In this document: positions 58,735 to 64,000 of the stretch, one piece after another
How positions within the stretch are numbered: position 1 is the stretch's first letter
How the letters are laid out: each line of letters opens with the position of its first letter
Source: Planctomycetaceae bacterium
GTDB lineage: Bacteria > Planctomycetota > Planctomycetia > Planctomycetales > Planctomycetaceae
Direction of reading: 5' to 3'
NCBI GenBank assembly: GCA_021732995.1
Contig: JAKFWA010000088.1
Coordinates: forward strand, 5,612-69,611
DNA: 64,000 bases
Program-made: the position numbers and the translations under genes
Notes under the pieces: generated by a model
What the model was told of the DNA's origin: nothing
The model's input: the letters and a program-made list of their open reading frames with translations, nothing else
Databases searched by the model: none

Positions 58735-59769
58735 TCAGGCTTCGACATCAGCCGGGACTTGGCGGGCAACCTCGGGAACTGACTCCAGCAGAGAGTTCAC
58801 CAGTTTTTCGGTGGTCCAGCCTTCCATGCGAGCGGTGTAGTCCAGGATCAGGCGGTGGCCGAGCACGTTCGGAGCGACTCGGCGGACTTCATCGAAGCCC
58901 ACGTTCGGCTTACCGGCGACGAGCGCAGCGGCACGAGCGGTTCCGGCAATGCCGATGGCGGCTCGCGGTGAGGCTCCGAAGCGAACGAATCGCCGCACTT
59001 CTTCCGACGAGTCCGGCAGGTCGGGATGAGTCGCGTTGACCAACCGCGCGATGTAATTGCTCACGGCGTTTGGTAAGTGAATGCGATCCACGGCGTCGAA
59101 GAGCGAAATCAGTTCCGTGGTCTCCAACGCCACGTCCAGTTGCGGCGGAACGCCGTGCTGTCGCGTGTTGATGATGCGCTGCAGAACATCGGTCGCAACA
59201 CCTTTCACCGTGATTTTGAACGTGAAGCGGTCGATCTGAGCTTCCGGCAACGGATAGGTGCCTTCCAGTTCGATCGGGTTCTGAGTCGCCAGCACAAAGA
59301 ACGGATACGGCAACGGATGCGACGTACCAATCACCGTCACGCGGTGTTCCTGCATGGCTTCCAGCAGTGCGGCCTGAGTCTTCGGCGTGGCGCGGTTGAT
59401 TTCGTCGGCGAGGACCAGATTCGCGAAGATCGGGCCTTCGTGAAACACCAGCCGTCGCGCTCCATTCACCTCTTCGAGAATCGGAGCGCCGATGATGTCG
59501 CTGGGCAGCAGGTCCGGCGTGAACTGCACTCGCCGGAACTGCAGACCGAGCAGCGACGACAGCGACTTCACCAGCTCCGTCTTGCCCAGCCCCGGCAGAC
59601 CTTCGAGCAGCAGGTGCCCGCGTGCCAGCAGGCATATGACGACGCGCTCGATGAGTTCGTCCTGCCCCAGAATGGCTGTCTTCAGCCCGGCGATGAGCTT
59701 GTCGATCGAGGCTTTGGCCTGCGGGATCTCTTCGGGCGTCAGCAGCTTCGCGGACATCGATTCCGTCAT
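58735..59769 (-). CDS. MoxR-type AAA+ ATPase
   Basis: 344 residues. Walker A LLEGLPGLGKTELVKSL near 57-73, Walker B LVLADEINRATPKTQAALLEAMQEH near 118-142 in two pieces, sensor FFVLATQNPIELEGTYPLPEAQIDRF near 159-184, and the C-terminal lid (FGASPRAAIGIAGTARAAAL). MoxR proteins act as chaperones, usually followed by a DUF58 partner on the same strand. Here tRNA-His lies downstream, so no DUF58 gene is adjacent. The start at 59769 is taken; the ATG at 59757 is an alternative. Confidence 0.92.
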   Translation of the reverse strand: MTESMSAKLLTPEEIPQAKASIDKLIAGLKTAILGQDELIERVVICLLARGHLLLEGLPGLGKTELVKSLSSLLGLQFRRVQFTPDLLPSDIIGAPILEEVNGARRLVFHEGPIFANLVLADEINRATPKTQAALLEAMQEHRVTVIGTSHPLPYPFFVLATQNPIELEGTYPLPEAQIDRFTFKITVKGVATDVLQRIINTRQHGVPPQLDVALETTELISLFDAVDRIHLPNAVSNYIARLVNATHPDLPDSSEEVRRFVRFGASPRAAIGIAGTARAAALVAGKPNVGFDEVRRVAPNVLGHRLILDYTARMEGWTTEKLVNSLLESVPEVARQVPADVEA

Positions 59770-59819
59770 ATTCAGCTCGATTCCTTGACGACGAGGTGCA
59801 TTCTCACTGCGGCTTTTTT

Positions 59820-59868
59820 GTAGGTCGGACAATCCTGTCCGACAACCGGACGTACTCGTCCGGCTTAC
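59820..59868 (+). repeat. 49-base interspersed repeat, copy A
   Basis: Three bases of 49 differ from the inverted copy at 44607-44655. It starts 51 bases upstream of the moxR start and ends 25 bases before the DJ-1 gene stop, so it may be in the moxR leader region. The internal hairpins GTCGGACA-TGTCCGAC and CCGGACG-CGTCCGG are intact. Confidence 0.8.
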
Positions 59869-59893
59869 TTGGCGTTCCGGTTCGGACGGTCCA

Positions 59894-60427
59894 CTACTTC
59901 TTGAACAGCACGTCGATCATCGCGCGGCAGAAGTCGGGAAGATCATCGGGCTTGCGGCTGCTCACGAAATAGCGATCAACCACAACTGCGGCGTCTTCCC
60001 AAACGGCTCCGGCGTTCTCGAGATCATCCTTGATGCCGGGCGACCCGGTCACTTTCACGCCGCGATAGACCTTCGCACTGATCGGCATCCACCCGCCGTG
60101 GCAGATGGCGGCGACCAGCTTGCCGTCACGAGCGAACTCAGAAATGAGCGACTGCACTTTCGGATCGCGACGCAGCTTGTCGGGCATGAAGCCGCCGGGG
60201 CAAAGGACCCCATGAAAGTCCGCAGATTTCATGTCAGCGATGGCGGCGTCCGACACGCAGGGGTAACCGTTCTTGCCCATGTACTTCGTCTTGGCTTCCG
60301 GGCCTGCGAGCACAACTTCAGCACCAGCTTCGATCAGCCGGAGCTTCGGATACCACAACTCCAGATCCTCATAGACATCGCCCACGAAGACCAAAACCCG
60401 CTTTCCGGCCAATACCAGATGGTTCAT
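59894..60427 (-). CDS. DJ-1/PfpI family protein
   Basis: 177 residues of the DJ-1/PfpI fold. KRVLVFVGDVYEDLELWYP near 10-28 contains the conserved Glu; the nucleophile elbow is ICHGGWM near 114-120, where His follows the catalytic Cys; GVLCPGGFMPDKLRRD near 80-95. Members include proteases, deglycases and chaperones; activity cannot be assigned. ATG at 60427 has AAGGA seven bases upstream; an upstream extension of 58 residues is not family-like. Confidence 0.9.
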   Translation of the reverse strand: MNHLVLAGKRVLVFVGDVYEDLELWYPKLRLIEAGAEVVLAGPEAKTKYMGKNGYPCVSDAAIADMKSADFHGVLCPGGFMPDKLRRDPKVQSLISEFARDGKLVAAICHGGWMPISAKVYRGVKVTGSPGIKDDLENAGAVWEDAAVVVDRYFVSSRKPDDLPDFCRAMIDVLFKK

Positions 60428-60537
60428 GGAACACGTCCTTGATGATGCAAGTTCTGAAGATGCACGCCCGACAAACTGGCTGATGCTTGTGGACATTAGC
60501 TCGCTGAGGCCGCTGATGCATGCCGCGCGGCTGCGGC

Positions 60538-61266
60538 TTAGGGCAGCTCGCGAATGCGGATGTTGCGGAACTCGATCGGCGAGCCCTCCGACTCCAGGCA
60601 CAGGAAACCCGACTTCGGGTCGCAGCCAGTGCCGCCCGAGACTTCCTCACCGTTCACCCACAGGCGGACTTCACCGTTGATCGCTCGCACGTAGTAGTGA
60701 TTCCACTCGTTAACGCCCTTACTGAGGTTCTTGCGGGGAAAGCTGCGGCTGCTGCCCTTAGGGGCCGTCGGTGGGAAGGGCGTCATCTTGGCGGTGCCCG
60801 TCGGGAACACGTCGCCATGAGTCGTAAACCAGTCGGATTTCTTGCCGTTTTTCTGCTCGTATTGCTCAGCGTAACCGTGGTCGAGCACCTGCACTTCAAT
60901 GCCCACAGGCAACTGTCCGCGTTTCAGCGAGTTCAGATTCTCTTCCTGAGCCCAGAGAAAAATTCCCGAGTTGCCGCCGGACTTCAGGTGCCTCCATTCG
61001 GCCACCAGTTCCAGATTCGTGTAGGTCTTCACCGAACGAATTACGCCGACCGGTTGTCCGGTGCATTTCGCGAATCCGTCTTGCCACGTCCAGGTTTCGG
61101 GGTCGCAGTTGACGTTCGTAAAGTCTTTTTCGCCCAGGGCGACCCAGCCGAGACCTGTTCCATCAATGAACGCCTTCGGAGCGGCCACTGCGTCTTCAGC
61201 AGTTGCCAGTCCGGGAGAACTCACCAATGCCAGCCAACAGAGAACGACCAGATTTCGCAGCGTCAT
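60538..61266 (-). CDS. DUF1080 (3-keto-disaccharide hydrolase-type) secreted protein
   Basis: 242 residues. Signal peptide about 1-24. The DUF1080 jelly-roll is seen in NLELVAEWRHLKSGGNSGIFLW, VGIEVQVLDHGY and NHYYVRAINGEVRLWVNGEEVSGG, with the final beta-strand EGSPIEFRNIRIREL. Such domains are concanavalin-like and are abundant in planctomycetes; some cleave keto-disaccharides. The ATG at 61266 has AGG sites upstream; an alternative ATG lies nine codons earlier. Confidence 0.9.
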   Translation of the reverse strand: MTLRNLVVLCWLALVSSPGLATAEDAVAAPKAFIDGTGLGWVALGEKDFTNVNCDPETWTWQDGFAKCTGQPVGVIRSVKTYTNLELVAEWRHLKSGGNSGIFLWAQEENLNSLKRGQLPVGIEVQVLDHGYAEQYEQKNGKKSDWFTTHGDVFPTGTAKMTPFPPTAPKGSSRSFPRKNLSKGVNEWNHYYVRAINGEVRLWVNGEEVSGGTGCDPKSGFLCLESEGSPIEFRNIRIRELP

Positions 61267-61495
61267 GGGCCTGACCTTTTCGTGGGGGAACATCTCTGCA
61301 CATCACCCGCCGGCCGAGCCTGTCATCGCGGCTCACCAGCGGAACTGAATATGTAGCAGAACGCCCCGCGATCGTGACCTCACCAGCCCTCGGAAAACGC
61401 CTTAGTTCGCGCGAGAAACCGTTCTTCCGGCAAACTGCCAGCCTGCTATCATTCACCCCGTTCGAATCCCTGTTTCATGGAATGAGATACGACTC

Positions 61496-62740
61496 ATGCG
61501 TAACGAGAATGAAGTCCCGTTTGAGGACAAACAGTTCAAGATTCCAGTTGCTGACCGCCTCCGCCGCTTGCCGCCCTATTTGTTCGGCAAAATCAACAAG
61601 ATGAAGTACCAGAAGCGCGTCGCCGGCATCGACGTGATCGACCTCGGCATGGGCAACCCGACCGACGCTCCTGATCCCCAAATTGCGGACAAGCTGGCCG
61701 AAGCCATCAAGGATCCGAAGAACCATCGCTATTCCGTTGCCAACGGCATCGGCAACCTTCGCAAGGAAGTCGCCGCACGCTACCTGCGCAAGTACGACGT
61801 GAAGCTCGATGCCGATAACGAAGTCATCGCTTGCCTGGGCTCCAAAGAAGGTTTCAGCCACCTGTGTCTGGCCATGATGGGCCCCGGCGACACGGCTATC
61901 GTTCCCGCTCCGTCGTTTCCGATTCACGTCTATTCGGTGGTTCTGGCGTCTGGCAACGTCATCGCCCTGGATACGCGCAAGCCCGACAAGTTCCTGGAGC
62001 GCGTCGCGTTTACGTGCGAGCACCTCTTCCCGAAACCGAAGCTGGTCATCGTCAACTTCCCGCACAATCCATCGACCACCTGCATTGATCCCGAGTTCTA
62101 CGTCGAGCTGGTGAAGCTCGCCAAGAAGCATGACTTCCTCGTGATCAGCGATTTTGCTTACTCAGACATCTGCTTCGAGGGGTATGTCGCTCCGAGCTTC
62201 CTCTCGACTCCGGGAGCCAAAGACGTCGGCGTTGAATTCACGACGATGAGCAAAGGCTACAGCATGGCCGGCTGGCGCATTGGTTTCTGCGCTGGTAATC
62301 CTGAAATGGTCCGTGCCCTTGCTACCATTAAGGGGTATTACGACTACGGTATTTTCCAGGCAGTACAAATTGCAGCCATCGTTGCGATGCGACACTGCGA
62401 TTCCGCGGTTGATGAAATTGCCGCCGAGTATCAAAAGCGTCGCGACGTGCTGTGCGATGGCCTGCATCGCCTGGGCTGGGAAGCCACTCCGCCACGCGCG
62501 GGCATGTTTGTCTGGGCCAAGATCCCCGAACCGTGGGCTCAAATGGGCTCGATCGACTTCGCGATGAAACTGCTCGACGAAGCCGGCGTCGCCGTCAGCC
62601 CCGGCCGAGGCTTCGGCCCCGAAGGCGAAGGCTATTTGCGATTGGCCGTCGTCGAGAATTCCCAACGCCTGCGTCAAGCCGTCCGAGCCATCGGCCGCTG
62701 CCTGAAACCCGAACAGTTCACTGCCGAAGCCGGTAGCTAA
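61496..62740 (+). CDS. alaC: PLP-dependent aminotransferase (AlaC-like)
   Basis: 414 residues of class [16 protein letters not shown] near 49-61 contacts the substrate; [21 protein letters not shown] near 76-96; the NFPHNPSTT element near 188-196; [12 protein letters not shown] near 220-231; the PLP lysine in [16 protein letters not shown] near 249-264. The pattern is that of AlaC/DapL-like enzymes, probably using glutamate and pyruvate or a related acid. The gene is followed by a strong terminator. Confidence 0.92.
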   Translation: MRNENEVPFEDKQFKIPVADRLRRLPPYLFGKINKMKYQKRVAGIDVIDLGMGNPTDAPDPQIADKLAEAIKDPKNHRYSVANGIGNLRKEVAARYLRKYDVKLDADNEVIACLGSKEGFSHLCLAMMGPGDTAIVPAPSFPIHVYSVVLASGNVIALDTRKPDKFLERVAFTCEHLFPKPKLVIVNFPHNPSTTCIDPEFYVELVKLAKKHDFLVISDFAYSDICFEGYVAPSFLSTPGAKDVGVEFTTMSKGYSMAGWRIGFCAGNPEMVRALATIKGYYDYGIFQAVQIAAIVAMRHCDSAVDEIAAEYQKRRDVLCDGLHRLGWEATPPRAGMFVWAKIPEPWAQMGSIDFAMKLLDEAGVAVSPGRGFGPEGEGYLRLAVVENSQRLRQAVRAIGRCLKPEQFTAEAGS

Positions 62741-62765
62741 CTCTCGCGCGATTGCTATGAAAACG

Positions 62766-62818
62766 AAGCCCGAAGTTCGGAGCGAAGGTTCGCTCATCGA
62801 ACTTCGGGCTTTGTTCGT
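62766..62818 (+). terminator. Rho-independent terminator after the aminotransferase
   Basis: AAGCCCGAAGTTCG pairs perfectly with CGAACTTCGGGCTT (14 bases), with an inner GAGCGAA/TTCGCTC stem in the loop, then a T-rich tail. It lies 26 bases after the stop codon. Confidence 0.92.
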
Positions 62819-62908
62819 TTGTGGTTACTTCTTAAGAAGATAGGCTCGTACACCGCGATGCGGGGCTGTTTGTCGTGAATCGAGTCTCGAAACAGGGTTG
62901 CGAAGACG

Positions 62909-63492
62909 ATGCACTCGTGGGCTGCACAAGTCGAACAACTGACCGGTTACCGAGGACTCAAAGTTACTCTCCAGCACGATGGGGCTCAGGTCGCTTATTC
63001 CAGCGTTCTCGAGGCGTGGCAGCATCAAGCGGACTGCCGTTCGATGTTCCTCAAGCTCTTGCAGAACGCACCTTATTCGGCGTTTCGGTGGGAGACGCCT
63101 CCGATTACCAAGGCCACGGCAAGCCGACCATTTGAGTTTGTCTTGTTGGATAGTCCCGGCTTGGCGACAAACCCAGACCCAGTCCGTTTGCGGAACACCT
63201 TAAGACGTCACAAGCCGATGTTGTTGAGTTCGAGAATCTCAGCCGAAACGCAGTGCTCGTCGTACCACGTGAAAAGGGGCTCCGATCCGCTTACGGACAT
63301 CGCGCCGCCTTTGTGCGGAATGCTCCCGAAGGACAACAACACGCTCTTTGGGAAATGGTGGCCAGTGCGATGATCCGCCGATTGGGGACAGCACCCGCCT
63401 GGGTCAGCACCGCCGGAGCGGGAGTATCATGGTTGCACGTGCGACTCGATAACCGTCCGAAGTATTACGGCTATGCGCCCTATCGTGAATGA
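62909..63492 (+). pseudogene. DUF6940 gene broken by a one-base frameshift
   Basis: The N-terminal part starts at 62909 (MHSWAAQVEQLTGYRGLKVTL) and reads the family core FRWETPPITKATASRPFEFVLLDSPG near 59-84 in two pieces, up to about 63199. The family then continues in another frame from 63202: DVVEFENLSRNAVLVVPREKG, HRAAFVRNAPEGQQHALWEMV, ending VSWLHVRLDNRPKYYGYAPYRE at 63492. One base is missing near 63200 (ACC-TT-AAG). Without it the gene would give about 194 residues. It could be a sequence error or true decay. I recognise the family from memory; function unknown. Confidence 0.82.
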
Positions 63493-63692
63493 CCACGGAC
63501 AACACGTGTCGAATGACCTGCTGCGGGCTTCCATCGGACTGCGACGGATATCACATACGTGACTGTTGACACGTTCACTCTTAGTAGCGAAGGTAGCCTT
63601 CATCCATTGCGAACAGCGTTCATGCTCTGAGAGTCTATATTTCAAACGGCTCTCGCCTGCCCGACCACCCGGTAACCATCGCGGAGAAACTA

Positions 63693-64000
63693 ATGACTCG
63701 AAAACGCGTGATTGCAGTGACGATCATCGTCCTTGTCATTGCTGCTGGCGCATATGGTTTTTCTGAGGCCAAACGCGCGCGTAACAAAGCCTACGATGTG
63801 GCGTCTCGCCATAATATAAAGCAGTTGGCCACTGGAATCATCAACTATGCGGCTCAGCATCAGGAATACCCTGACTCGCTCGAGCCAATTAAGGTCACCA
63901 TGGAAGCAGGAGGAGTATCATTCAGTTCAACCATGAACAACCCGCTCACGAAGGACTCGCCTGGCTATGAGTATGTAAAGCCAGCCACTAAGTGGATGGA
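63693..64000 (+). CDS. Pilin-like single-pass protein, start only (partial)
   Basis: 102 residues are visible before the right edge. After MTRKR there is a hydrophobic helix (VIAVTIIVLVIAAGAYGF), then a charged helix and DVASRHNIKQLATGIINYAAQHQEYPDSLEPI, which resembles the part of a pseudopilin after the transmembrane helix, though no GFTLIE cleavage site is present. GGAG lies six bases before the ATG. Complete function and length are beyond the window. Confidence 0.7.
   Translation, partial: MTRKRVIAVTIIVLVIAAGAYGFSEAKRARNKAYDVASRHNIKQLATGIINYAAQHQEYPDSLEPIKVTMEAGGVSFSSTMNNPLTKDSPGYEYVKPATKWM

Overview
The window is a GC-rich chromosomal stretch from a planctomycete. The evidence is the set of lineage-typical families: a DUF1559 pseudopilin with its lipoprotein partner, two giant PSCyt1/DUF1549/DUF1553 cytochrome-like proteins, a DUF1501 protein, a sulfatase, a DUF1080 protein and a neutral ceramidase-like protein. 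There is no phage, insertion sequence, rRNA or CRISPR array. Long open frames antisense to the genes are composition artefacts and are left out.

Layout. 1-5.8 kb: a gene tail, a polyprenyl-phosphate glycosyltransferase, a lipoprotein/DUF1559 pair, a degenerate RmlD-like reductase with a clear terminator, a DUF1295 membrane protein and a lipoprotein. 6-14.3 kb: a degenerate phosphohexomutase with a Cys/His-rich head, holA, an SRPBCC protein, a small membrane protein, a GlcE-like flavoprotein, a sulfatase, DUF1501 and nth. 14.5-25.3 kb: a DUF309/LON-domain pair, an MFS carrier with a large inserted domain, an IMPase-like/selA/ybaK cluster, a LexA-like regulator lacking the usual catalytic lysine, a P450/acyltransferase pair and a methyltransferase. 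25.4-36.5 kb: a thioredoxin-like/CxxCH/PDZ protein, a VOC protein, DUF1549/1553 no. 1, an RluA-type pseudouridine synthase converging on an adenylate-kinase-like gene, a large TPR protein with a His-Asp linker, and a second MFS carrier. 36.7-45.1 kb: a LysR regulator followed by gltB-gltD, two small genes and tRNA-Glu. 45.2-53.9 kb: a response regulator and PAS histidine kinase, DUF1549/1553 no. 2, a Gfo/Idh/MocA oxidoreductase and the ceramidase-like gene. 54-58.4 kb: apbE, a TPR/FMN-binding protein and a NapH-NapG-like polyferredoxin. 58.5-64 kb: tRNA-His, moxR, a DJ-1/PfpI protein, DUF1080, an alaC-like aminotransferase, a frameshifted DUF6940 gene and the start of a pilin-like protein.

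The most coherent system is the apbE/FMN-binding/polyferredoxin block. ApbE would attach FMN to a threonine of the exported TPR protein, and the membrane polyferredoxin would pass electrons to or from it across the inner membrane. Other points of interest are the phosphohexomutase with an altered metal loop, the LexA-like protein, the P450/acyltransferase pair with overlapping genes, a conserved promoter shared by the two tRNA genes, and a 49-base repeat present in two opposite orientations 15 kb apart. All functions are read from motifs and family knowledge; no searches were run.
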